Assembly: GCA_023229825.1 (NCBI GenBank)
Contig: JALNYN010000001.1
Coordinates: forward strand, 70,416 to 134,415
DNA: 64,000 nt
Direction of reading: 5' to 3'
DNA from: Minisyncoccota bacterium
GTDB taxonomy: Bacteria; Patescibacteriota; Minisyncoccia; Phycocordibacterales; CAIJYI01
Position numbers and translations under genes: made by a program. Shown in pieces: positions 55,924 through 63,658 of the stretch. The notes beneath the pieces were generated by a model. That model saw only the letters and a program-made list of their open reading frames with translations, was not told where the DNA came from and made no database searches. Within the stretch, counting starts at the first letter, position 1; each line of letters begins with the position of its first letter.

Positions 55924-57228
55924 ATGAGAGCATATTTAAAAAAATATAAAACCATCTTCACTCTTTTTGCGGCGCTCGCATTCATTCTTCCCACAGCGGC
56001 GATCTCGCAAGCGGTCAGAATTGATGCGATGAATCTTCTGTCGCATGTGGAAGTATCTCCTTCTCCGCGTTCCGGCAGTTTTGAAGAAGGTTCCACGTTT
56101 GATGTCCCAATTCTCCTCAACACCAAAGGATCGAGCATAAACGGGATAGAGGTTCGGGTTCATTTCGATAAAGACAAATTATCTATCATTTCACAATCGA
56201 ATGGAACATCCATCATTGGGATCTGGGTGGAACCGCCGAGATACGACAACACGAACGGGACCGCAAGTTATGTCGGAGTCGTTCCGAACGGCGTAACGAC
56301 CGGATCCGGTTTTATCGGCAACATCACTTTCAAAGCTCTGCGTTCCGGACAAGCAACGGTTGGCATAAGTTCGGGTTCGCGAATTTTGCTGAACGACGGT
56401 CTCGGCACCGACACTATCGTTGATTCGGGAAGGGCGGTCTATACTATTTTTCCAAAAGCGCCGGAAGGCGTGAGGATCTACTCGGAAACCCATCCTTTCC
56501 AAGATTCATGGTACAACAACAATAGCCCGGTCGTGTCATGGGATGCCGAATCAGGCGTTGACGCTTTCAGCTATCATATAGACAACAAACCCGGAACCAT
56601 TCCCGACAATGTCGAGGATGGAAAGGATACGACGGTCTCATTCGAAAACAAAAAAGACGGATTATGGTATTTCCATATCAAAGCCCGCAAAGCCGGCATC
56701 TGGGGTACGACCGGACAGTTTCTCATGCGGATCGACACGGCTCCTCCAGCTGATTTCAAACCGGAAGCAAGCTACCTCATGGCGGCCGCGGCCCTGGTCG
56801 AACGAACGCTGGTCTCGTTCTTCACGACGGACAATCTCTCAGGGGTCGATCACTATGAAGTGGGAATAATAGACAAAACGCAGCCTCCGACCGAATCTCC
56901 CGTTTTTGTTCAAGCGGAAAGTCCGTTTCAGGTACCGAATGTGAAAGACGGACAACTGCGTATTATGGTGCGCGCGATAGACAAAGCGGGGAATATACGC
57001 GATGCGTTCGTCGATGCCGATCCGCCGGATATTGTTGGAAAATTCATGAATGACTATCTGCTCTACCTCTTGCTATTGATTATTCTTGCCGGTTTACTGG
57101 CATTCATCATTCACTATCTCTTCGGACATCACATTCTCAAGCGTCTCCGCCAAGCCTTTAGTATGGCAAAACGAGACGATCAGGCGGAGGAAATAACGAA
57201 AGAGAATAGAGAATCGAAAATAGATTAA
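55924..57228 (+). CDS. membrane-anchored cohesin-like protein 5
   Basis: A 434-residue paralog: signal peptide to ~28 (PTAAISQ), cohesin-like domain (SGSFEEGSTFDVPILLNTKG, HFDKDKLSIISQSNG), HPFQDSWYNNNSPVVSW, DNLSGVDHYEVGIIDKT, membrane helix near 385-405 and a charged tail. The last ten residues (KENRESKID and stop) are read from an AGAATAGAGAAT-type repeat arm, so the natural C-terminus was probably replaced. It follows gene 4 by 13 bp. Confidence 0.82.
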   Translation: MRAYLKKYKTIFTLFAALAFILPTAAISQAVRIDAMNLLSHVEVSPSPRSGSFEEGSTFDVPILLNTKGSSINGIEVRVHFDKDKLSIISQSNGTSIIGIWVEPPRYDNTNGTASYVGVVPNGVTTGSGFIGNITFKALRSGQATVGISSGSRILLNDGLGTDTIVDSGRAVYTIFPKAPEGVRIYSETHPFQDSWYNNNSPVVSWDAESGVDAFSYHIDNKPGTIPDNVEDGKDTTVSFENKKDGLWYFHIKARKAGIWGTTGQFLMRIDTAPPADFKPEASYLMAAAALVERTLVSFFTTDNLSGVDHYEVGIIDKTQPPTESPVFVQAESPFQVPNVKDGQLRIMVRAIDKAGNIRDAFVDADPPDIVGKFMNDYLLYLLLLIILAGLLAFIIHYLFGHHILKRLRQAFSMAKRDDQAEEITKENRESKID

Positions 57229-57287
57229 AGAAAGACGATCTCTATTGGCAGGGATCTATTATCGATTATCTATTTTCAATTTTCTCG
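57204..57287. repeat. AGAATAGA-type inverted repeat at the end of the cohesin operon
   Basis: Left arm 57204-57232 overlaps the 3' end of the last cohesin gene; right arm 57252-57287 (TATCGATTATCTATTTTC) is its imperfect reverse complement. Confidence 0.7.
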
Positions 57288-57293
57288 GGTTTT

Positions 57294-57302
57294 TGATATA
57301 AT
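57294..57302 (+). promoter_or_regulatory. extended -10 promoter, predicted leaderless
   Basis: TGATATAAT ends 6 bp before the ATG at 57309. Confidence 0.55.
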
Positions 57303-57308
57303 CAGTCC

Positions 57309-57941
57309 ATGTTTATTTGGATTTTTATTATCGTAATGGTGTGGTGGATCTCAAAACATCATTACCTCAATCAGGCGGAGAACGCGCCTTTGCGCGCGGA
57401 AGTTTATCCGGCCAAAAAAGAGATCTCGGAAGATTTCGCACTTGAAGCGCAGACAAAATTCGAGAACCGGATGAAAGACGTTTTTCTTCCGGACGCTATA
57501 AATGGCAAAGAGATATACATATACAAAAAACTTATGAGCGTGTGGTACGCTAAGCTGTCATCCGAAAACCGTTATGATGATGCGATGGTGCAAAAATTCA
57601 GAGCAGATTGGCTCGAGTATATGAATGCGCTGCGCGATAAAAGCACCTTTAAATATCTTTCTTCGGAAACGACCGATAAAGAGAAAGCGGAATCTTATCG
57701 GAACGATGAGGCGGTCGCTTCAAAAAAAGTCTTCATAATCGAAGAGGCTTTCGCCGCACTTTCCGGAAAAGAAGGCACCGACGAACTCGCTCGCGTCCGA
57801 GCACTCGATGATGCTTCGTTCAGCAAAGGAGGCGAATTCGTTCCCGAAGGCTTCGAGTTGAATCTCGAAGGAAAGATACAGCCGAAGAAAAAAAGAAGCG
57901 CATTGTTCTCGAATTTTTTCAAGAAGAAAATTGAAGGCTAG
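57309..57941 (+). CDS. hypothetical membrane-anchored protein, 210 aa
   Basis: Residues 1-16 form a short membrane anchor (FIWIFIIVMVWWIS) at the extreme N-terminus; the rest is soluble, mostly helical and charged, with FENRMKDVFLPDAINGKEIY and WYAKLSSENRYDD. The tail is strongly basic (KKKRSALFSNFFKKK). Family not recognised. It follows the cohesin operon but has its own -10 box directly before the ATG. It could be an accessory of that operon. Confidence 0.65.
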   Translation: MFIWIFIIVMVWWISKHHYLNQAENAPLRAEVYPAKKEISEDFALEAQTKFENRMKDVFLPDAINGKEIYIYKKLMSVWYAKLSSENRYDDAMVQKFRADWLEYMNALRDKSTFKYLSSETTDKEKAESYRNDEAVASKKVFIIEEAFAALSGKEGTDELARVRALDDASFSKGGEFVPEGFELNLEGKIQPKKKRSALFSNFFKKKIEG

Positions 57942-57961
57942 TCTAAAAAACGCACAAGCCT

Positions 57962-57992
57962 CCGTCATTCCGGCCCGCGAGCCGGAATCCAC
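57962..57992. repeat. single REP-like palindrome
   Basis: CGTCATTCCGGCCCGCGAGCC..GGAATCCACGG, variant with GGCCCGCGAGCCGG centre. Confidence 0.8.
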
Positions 57993-58009
57993 GGCGTGCG
58001 TGCACTCGC

Positions 58010-58038
58010 TTGCTTTTTCCTCATAAATATTGTTAAAT
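58010..58038 (+). promoter_or_regulatory. gcvT promoter
   Basis: TTGCTT (58010-58015), 17 bp, TTAAAT (58033-58038). Confidence 0.5.
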
Positions 58039-58081
58039 ACACTCGGACACTTTTGAAACATATGCAACTGAAGGAGGTTCT

Positions 58082-59227
58082 ATGTCCAAACTTTTACATA
58101 CGCCGCTCACTTATTGGCACGTTGATGCCGGAGCGAAAATGGCTGAATTTGCGGGATATGCAATGCCGATCAATTATCCGACCGGCGCGCTCAAAGAGAT
58201 CAAAGCAGTCCGCGAAGCCGCAGGTCTGTTCGATATTTCCCACATGCGTCCGATCTTCGTGGAAGGAACTTTGGCGAGAGAATTTTTGAATTTCATCGAT
58301 ACGCGAGATCTTTCCAAAATGAAGATCGGCGATGCGAGATACGGTATCGTCTGTGAAGATAACGGCGAACCGATCGACGATATTATCGTGTATATGCTTG
58401 CGAACAACCGCTATATGGTCATTTCGAATGCGAGCAACGGTACGCGAGTGGTTGAACATCTGCGCAAAGTAAAAAAAGATTACGCGATCTCAAACGAGCA
58501 AGTGAAAATAACCGACGGATTCGGCGAATACGGGTTTATTTCTTTGCAGGGACCGAAAGCCGAACGGATCCTTGGAAGCGTGGCAAACTGCCTGGTCATT
58601 CCCAAAAAGAATTATTCTTGCGCTCCCATGCTGCCGGTGTGCGGATATCCCGCTCTCGTTGCAAAAACAGGCTACACCGGCGAAGAAGGGTTTGAAATTT
58701 TGTGCAAAAAAGATACGGCGCGAAAAATTTGGACGAAACTTCTTGAGGTAGGAGAACCACTCGGGCTCATTCCGTGCGGACTTGCCTCTCGCGATACGCT
58801 TCGTCTTGAAGCCGGCATGCCGCTTTTCGGGCATGAAATGGACAAAGATCACGATCCGATAACAGCCGGTTTGGGACGGTATGTCGATTTCAACAAGCAT
58901 GGATATTTCCTCGGAAAAACCGCGCTTGAAAAAGTCCGCGACGGGAAAACAAAATGGCGTACATATCTTCTCGCGTACATTATGGAAAAAGGGCGTATTC
59001 CAAGACATGGCGATTCTGTTTATTTCCGCCATGATCATATTTCGGAATATTCAGAAATTGGCAAATTGACCAGCGGAGGATTTTCTCCAACACTCGGAAA
59101 AAATATCGCCATGGGATTTTCAGAACTCTCTCTGTTTGTCGGGGATGAAGTTTTTGTGCAGATCGGCGGAAAATTATCTCCGGCCACCGTCACAAAACTC
59201 CCGTTCTATAAAAGAGCAAAAAAATAA
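58082..59227 (+). CDS. gcvT: aminomethyltransferase-like protein GcvT
   Basis: T-protein of the glycine cleavage system, a folate-dependent aminomethyltransferase. The 381 residues match family length. YWHVDAGAKMAEFAGYAMPI, LFDISHMRP, PIDDIIVYML (Asp100 corresponds to the catalytic folate-binding Asp), KTGYTGEEGFEI, DTLRLEAGMPLFGHEMD and TSGGFSPTLGKNIAMGF are present. AAGGAGG (58071-58077) gives a strong start. No gcvH, gcvP or lpd is nearby. The enzyme may act alone in folate or one-carbon chemistry, or repair, as proposed for orphan GcvT-fold proteins; that is open. Confidence 0.93.
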   Translation: MSKLLHTPLTYWHVDAGAKMAEFAGYAMPINYPTGALKEIKAVREAAGLFDISHMRPIFVEGTLAREFLNFIDTRDLSKMKIGDARYGIVCEDNGEPIDDIIVYMLANNRYMVISNASNGTRVVEHLRKVKKDYAISNEQVKITDGFGEYGFISLQGPKAERILGSVANCLVIPKKNYSCAPMLPVCGYPALVAKTGYTGEEGFEILCKKDTARKIWTKLLEVGEPLGLIPCGLASRDTLRLEAGMPLFGHEMDKDHDPITAGLGRYVDFNKHGYFLGKTALEKVRDGKTKWRTYLLAYIMEKGRIPRHGDSVYFRHDHISEYSEIGKLTSGGFSPTLGKNIAMGFSELSLFVGDEVFVQIGGKLSPATVTKLPFYKRAKK

Positions 59228-59243
59228 CGCAACAAAGATACAG

Positions 59244-59273
59244 CCGCTCCGATGCGAATCGGGGCGGTTTTTT
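59244..59273 (+). terminator. gcvT terminator
   Basis: CCGCTCCGAT (59244-59253) pairs with ATCGGGGCGG (59258-59267), then T run. Confidence 0.88.
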
Positions 59274-59303
59274 ATTAATTTTTTTGTAAAAAAAACTCTC
59301 AGT

Positions 59304-59333
59304 TGTAAATTCTAGCATATGCTAGAATTTACA
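59304..59333. promoter_or_regulatory. 30-bp perfect palindrome, candidate operator
   Basis: TGTAAATTCTAGCAT and its exact reverse complement meet without a loop. No T run follows. It lies about 55 bp upstream of the -35 box of the next gene, more like a repressor or recombinase site than a terminator. Confidence 0.65.
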
Positions 59334-59388
59334 GCAGAGTAAAATTATTGACAAAGTAGGGAAGGGTACGAGCAACGGCGTGTCAACA

Positions 59389-59416
59389 TTGATTCGCTTT
59401 CGGGGTAAAGTATAAT
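59389..59416 (+). promoter_or_regulatory. promoter of the phosphoesterase gene
   Basis: TTGATT (59389-59394), 16 bp, TATAAT (59411-59416). Confidence 0.7.
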
Positions 59417-59457
59417 TAGTTCAGCTCAGTTATTTGTAAAAGAAAAAGGAGGTTGTC

Positions 59458-61062
59458 ATGAGACAGGGGCTATCAAAAATGCAAGCCGGGCAAAACGGTT
59501 TTTGTCCGAAATGCGGACATGACATGTTTACCGGCGCCGGTTCAACAACAAACAAAACACCTAAACCAAGATACCGCTGCAGTTCATGCGGTCATCGAAC
59601 GACCACGCCGAGCTTGGAAAAACCAACAGATGCCGAAGTCGTTCCGATGAGAAAGAAATTGCCCGTGGCAAAACGATACATCATTACCGCCGCGCAAAAC
59701 GCGACGCCGGTGCATAAACCCACATGGGAAGCATTGCAGCAGGCGGCAAAATATTATGACGCTGAATTAGTGGTCGTGCCCGGACGATATAAAAATCCGA
59801 CAAGCCAATGGACGCAGAATAATAAAGAACATGACTGGTGGGATTCCGCCGTCGAAAAGTATCTTTGCGACGGTCGAGTCAATCTCAATGACCGTTTGGT
59901 GCTGCTCGCGGACATGAAGGTCGCATGGGCGGCAAAAACGCCTTTGGTCGGCATGGATGAGCTGTCGAAAGATAAATGCGGCATCGTGGGACATGGATCT
60001 CGAGGAATGCGATCCATCGCCACTCCGCAATACAAACATCCGAAAATAATGCTCACCACGGGCGCTTGCACCATTCCAAACTATATAGATTCGAAGCAGG
60101 GAAAGATCGGGATGTTCAACCATTGCTTTGGCGGACTGGTCGTCGAGATCAGCGAAAATGACATATTTTTTGTTCGTGAATTGAATGCCACGGACGATGG
60201 TCATATCATTGACCTTGATGTGGAATTTACCCCCAAAGAAGTTCTTCCGTCAAAACCGGCTTTATCGGTAACCATGGGCGACATTCATCATCGATGGATC
60301 CTTCCAAAGGTGGTTTCAGCAACTTTTACCGATCCGGACAGTTTGGTCAATCTGCTCAAACCTCAGTATCTGTTTTGGCATGACGTGATCGATTTTCACA
60401 CGAGAAACCATCATCACAACGGCGACTGGATCGTTAAATTTACCAAATGGAAATTTAATAAAGAATCCGTGCGGACGGAAATAGATGAGGCGATGCGATT
60501 CGTAAATGAACATACGCCGAATGGACGCAGGTCCGTTATTGTTTCCAGCAATCACGACCGGGCGATGGAAAGATGGCTCCGCGAAGCCGATTTTCGAGAT
60601 GATCCGGTTAACACCGAGTTTTATCTCGAATGCGCGCTCCGGGCGGTCAGAAGTGCAAGGGTCACCGAAGGCGGCGTTGATTACAATGATCCGTTCGTGG
60701 ATTATGCGAGAACGCTCGCGAACAAGAACATTCAATTCCTGAAACCGGGAGAAAGTTTTGTTCTGGCAAGAGTCGAATATTCTTTCCATGGAGACGAGGG
60801 TCCGAACGGTTCTCGAGGTTCGACAAAAAATCTTTCCAAGATCGGCGTCAAAACCACCAAAGGACACGGACATACCGCTGAAATTGTGAACGGTTGCTAT
60901 AGCGTCGGCAAAAGTACCGGCAAACTCGAGTATGAAGGCGGCGGTCCGAGCAGTCATTCCAATTCCCATGTCGTGCAATACGCCAACGGAAAAAGAACGA
61001 TAATTTTTATTATCGACGGAAGATTCTGTCTGCCTCGTCCCAGACAAGGCAAAAAAGAATAG
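59458..61062 (+). CDS. zinc-ribbon metallophosphoesterase resembling phage T5 A1 protein
   Basis: A 534-residue protein. Residues 14-46 form a zinc ribbon (CPKCG 16-20, CSSCG 41-45). Residues 75-260 form a domain of unknown role; 268-535 carry calcineurin-type metal motifs: GDIHH (274-278), HDVIDFHTRN, SSNHD (N365 H366 D367) and GHGH (469-472). The layout recalls the A1 protein of T5-like phages, implicated in host DNA destruction; that match is from memory. AAGGAGG (59446-59452) precedes the ATG. Strong promoter, terminator and an upstream palindrome suggest tight control, and a phage origin is likely. Confidence 0.7.
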   Translation: MRQGLSKMQAGQNGFCPKCGHDMFTGAGSTTNKTPKPRYRCSSCGHRTTTPSLEKPTDAEVVPMRKKLPVAKRYIITAAQNATPVHKPTWEALQQAAKYYDAELVVVPGRYKNPTSQWTQNNKEHDWWDSAVEKYLCDGRVNLNDRLVLLADMKVAWAAKTPLVGMDELSKDKCGIVGHGSRGMRSIATPQYKHPKIMLTTGACTIPNYIDSKQGKIGMFNHCFGGLVVEISENDIFFVRELNATDDGHIIDLDVEFTPKEVLPSKPALSVTMGDIHHRWILPKVVSATFTDPDSLVNLLKPQYLFWHDVIDFHTRNHHHNGDWIVKFTKWKFNKESVRTEIDEAMRFVNEHTPNGRRSVIVSSNHDRAMERWLREADFRDDPVNTEFYLECALRAVRSARVTEGGVDYNDPFVDYARTLANKNIQFLKPGESFVLARVEYSFHGDEGPNGSRGSTKNLSKIGVKTTKGHGHTAEIVNGCYSVGKSTGKLEYEGGGPSSHSNSHVVQYANGKRTIIFIIDGRFCLPRPRQGKKE

Positions 61063-61080
61063 ATATCGTATTTAAAATTC

Positions 61081-61114
61081 TTGTCGGGACGGTCTCACCG
61101 CCCCGACATTTTTT
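61081..61114 (+). terminator. terminator of the phosphoesterase gene
   Basis: TGTCGGG (61082-61088) pairs with CCCGACA (61102-61108), then six T. Confidence 0.88.
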
Positions 61115-61129
61115 AACAGGAAGAGAGAG

Positions 61130-61546
61130 ATGAAGAAATTATATTTTGCGCATCCGATAAATACGTACGGCACGGAATTGGAAAAAGAGCTGCTCGTCAA
61201 AATAACCGACGCGTTTCCTGACTGGGAAATTGAAAACCCGAATCAAGAAAAATATCGGTTGGGATACGAAGCGTGGGTAAAGGAACACGGAAGGGGTATG
61301 GAATATTTTTACCGGCAAGTTCTTCCCGGCTGTGCGGGGTGCATCGTGCTGCCGTTTCGCGACGGAATGTGGGGCGCGGGAGTTTTTGGAGAAGCGAGGC
61401 GTTTCAATGAATGCGCATGTCCGCTGTGGATCATTACTTTTGACGGCAATATTAAAACCGCCGGTATCGATCCATCATTGGCGCTTTCCGTTAAAGAAAC
61501 GGTAGAAAGGATCCGCGACGAAGAGGGAAGGTCGAAACCATTTTAG
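61130..61546 (+). CDS. nucleoside 2-deoxyribosyltransferase-like protein
   Basis: A 138-residue protein beginning LYFAHPINTYGTELEKEL, with GCAGCIVLPFRDGMWGAGVFGEARR in the middle (cited here up to 20 residues at most as GCAGCIVLPFRDG and GAGVFGEARR). The start strand and the GxGVxxE segment resemble the NDT/SLOG-like fold of phage-borne nucleotide enzymes. That is a tentative fold-level guess. AGGAAGAGAG precedes the ATG. It follows the phage-like phosphoesterase by 67 bp with a terminator between, and has its own terminator. Confidence 0.5.
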   Translation: MKKLYFAHPINTYGTELEKELLVKITDAFPDWEIENPNQEKYRLGYEAWVKEHGRGMEYFYRQVLPGCAGCIVLPFRDGMWGAGVFGEARRFNECACPLWIITFDGNIKTAGIDPSLALSVKETVERIRDEEGRSKPF

Positions 61547-61550
61547 ATTT

Positions 61551-61580
61551 CCGGGGTTATATCTTAACCCCGGTTTTTTT
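61551..61580 (+). terminator. terminator of the 61130 gene
   Basis: Perfect CCGGGGTTA (61551-61559) with TAACCCCGG (61565-61573), then seven T. Confidence 0.92.
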
Positions 61581-61586
61581 CTTAGC

Positions 61587-61664
61587 GCACGTCATCCCGC
61601 GCCGGGACACGGGATCCACGTAAGTTACGACGGACGTGGATTCCGGCTCGCGGGCCGGAATGAC
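61587..61664. repeat. pair of REP-like palindromes
   Basis: GTCATCCCGCGCCGGGACACGG.. and GTGGATTCCGGCTCGCGGGCC.. in opposite orientation around TAAGTTACGACGG. Confidence 0.8.
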
Positions 61665-61978
61665 GAATATATAAAGGTTTTATCTCAATGATTTTTGAGG
61701 TATAATATAGCGGTTGCTCATCATGCATATGCTTCAAGTCAGGGTATTGAGAAAAAGAGTATTTGTGTCTCATTGAGACTAAAAATTTCCAATATCAAAT
61801 TTCTAATTTCCAATAAAATGTCAAATGTTTGAATGACAAAAACAACGGTGTTTTTTGGACATTTGGATTTTCATTGGAAATTAGGAATTGGAAATTTGGA
61901 ATTGTCAATAAGTCTCAATAAAAGGTTAAAATTCACGAATTCTGCTCTGTAACAAGATAAGGTGTTTTGGATAAAAAT
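61665..61978. other. non-coding region before murJ
   Basis: No gene supported. It contains an AT-rich inverted repeat (61770-61920) and a possible murJ promoter (TTGTCA 61902-61907, 18-19 bp, TTAAAA/TAAAAT near 61926). Confidence 0.6.
61770..61920. repeat. 150-bp AT-rich inverted repeat upstream of murJ
   Basis: Left arm starts TCATTGAGACT and continues with AATTTCTAATTTCCAATAAAA; right arm is its imperfect reverse complement, ending AAGTCTCAAT. Arms about 60 nt with a short loop near 61830-61850. Confidence 0.75.
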
Positions 61979-63658
61979 ATGGTTCGTCGTTTCTTAAAAT
62001 TATTTCAGCGTGATTTTAGCGGCCTGCATGAGGCGGCGTATCTTTTGGGTGCGTTCGCACTGCTCTCACAAATTTTGGGGTTGGTCCGCGATCGGCTGCT
62101 TGCTCATTCGTTCGGCGCTTCGCATCTGCTCGACATGTATTATGCGTCGTTTCGGATCCCCGATCTTCTGTTCGTTTCCGTCGCGTCGTTCGCATCCGCA
62201 ACGGCCATCGTTCCGTTTTTTATCGAGCGGGTCAATAAAGGACACGATGAAGCGAAAAAATTTCTGAACGATATCTTTACGCTGTTTTTTGCCGCCATGG
62301 CCGTGGCTTCGCTTATCGCGTTCATTCTCATGCCGACTCTCGCTCCCTACATTGTGCCGGGATTTTCCTCCGCCGACCAATCGCAGGTGGTTTTTCTCGC
62401 ACGCGTTTTGCTTTTGTCGCCGTTCCTACTCGGACTTTCCAATCTCGTCGGCAGCATCACGCAATCGGTCAACAAATTTTTTGTTTTCGCACTTTCTCCG
62501 GTGCTCTATAATCTCGGAATCATTCTCGGCATCGTTTTCCTCTACCCGATGTTCGGCATTCTCGGAATGATCCTCGGAGTGGTGATCGGAGCGTTCTTCC
62601 ATCTCGCCATTCAGCTCCCGGTCATACTTAAGGAAGATTTTTTCCCGAAATTTTCCGCATCCGTCGATTGGAAAAGCGTGAGAAAAGTCGCGCTGCTTTC
62701 CTTGCCTCGCACGCTCGCGATGTCCATTAATAATATTTCGGTTCTTCTTTTGATCACCTTCGCTTCGCTCATTTCCGTCGGTTCCATTTCCATTTTTCAA
62801 TTTTCGTACAATCTCCAATCCGTTCCGCTTTCCATCATCGGCGTTTCGTATTCCGTCGCGGCGTTTCCGACGATGGCGCGGCTTTTTTCGAACGGAGAAA
62901 AAAAGAAATTCGCCGACCACATCACCAACGCCGCCAAGCATATTATTTTTTGGTCGCTCCCGGTCATTTTTCTGTTCATCGTGCTCCGAGCGCAGATCGT
63001 GCGGGTAATCCTCGGCTCCGGACGTTTCAATTGGGATGACACGCGTCTGACGGCGGCATCGCTTGCGATCTTCACAGTATCTCTCGTTGCTCAAAGCCTC
63101 ATCTTACTTTTTACCCGCGGCTATTATGCCGCCGGCAATACCAAAAAACCGCTGGCCATAAATTTTTTCTCCTCGGTACTTATTGTCATTCTCGCCTATT
63201 ATTTTATCTACGGGTTTTCCGAACTGGACGGTTTGCGTGTTTTTCTGGAATCGACACTGAAGATAAGTGGGATCGCCGGTGCCGGGGTGATACTTCTTCC
63301 GCTTGCATACAGTATCGGTACCGTGATCAACGCCGCTCTGCAGTGGATCGCGTTTGAAAGGGAATTCGTACCGGGGATGACAAAAAATATTTCTCAAGCC
63401 TTTTGGCACAGCCTGTCCGCCTCTTTTGCGATGGGGATCGTCGCCTATGAAGGTTTGAATTTATTTGCGCTTATTTTTGATCAAAATAAATTTTGGGGAG
63501 TTTTCTTCCAAGGATTTTTGGCCGGAATTTTGGGAATATTCGCCGGCATCATCGTGCTTATTCTCTTAAAGAATCCCGAATTCAAAACGGTCAGTACCGC
63601 CATGCATCACAAGTTCTGGAAAGCAACGACGGTGTCGCCGGGGCAAGAAGAGATATAA
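61979..63658 (+). CDS. murJ: lipid II flippase MurJ
   Basis: Flips the lipid-linked peptidoglycan precursor across the inner membrane. The protein (559 aa from ATG 61979) has about 14 membrane helices and the MurJ/MviN signature near the start: SQILGLVRDRLLAHSFGAS, LDMYYASFRIPDLL, and later RGYYAAGNTKKP. Length is typical. A TTG four codons upstream with AAGGTG just before it is an alternative start (61967). It shows that the cell makes peptidoglycan. Monocistronic as far as visible. Confidence 0.93.
   Translation: MVRRFLKLFQRDFSGLHEAAYLLGAFALLSQILGLVRDRLLAHSFGASHLLDMYYASFRIPDLLFVSVASFASATAIVPFFIERVNKGHDEAKKFLNDIFTLFFAAMAVASLIAFILMPTLAPYIVPGFSSADQSQVVFLARVLLLSPFLLGLSNLVGSITQSVNKFFVFALSPVLYNLGIILGIVFLYPMFGILGMILGVVIGAFFHLAIQLPVILKEDFFPKFSASVDWKSVRKVALLSLPRTLAMSINNISVLLLITFASLISVGSISIFQFSYNLQSVPLSIIGVSYSVAAFPTMARLFSNGEKKKFADHITNAAKHIIFWSLPVIFLFIVLRAQIVRVILGSGRFNWDDTRLTAASLAIFTVSLVAQSLILLFTRGYYAAGNTKKPLAINFFSSVLIVILAYYFIYGFSELDGLRVFLESTLKISGIAGAGVILLPLAYSIGTVINAALQWIAFEREFVPGMTKNISQAFWHSLSASFAMGIVAYEGLNLFALIFDQNKFWGVFFQGFLAGILGIFAGIIVLILLKNPEFKTVSTAMHHKFWKATTVSPGQEEI

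Noticed and set aside
45249..57228. A true cellulosome
   Set aside because: Cohesin and dockerin-like domains are present but no glycoside hydrolase or carbohydrate-binding module is encoded here.
59348..59353. TTGACA as main -35 box of the phosphoesterase gene
   Set aside because: No acceptable -10 box at 16-18 bp; the TTGATT/TATAAT pair at 59389-59416 fits better.
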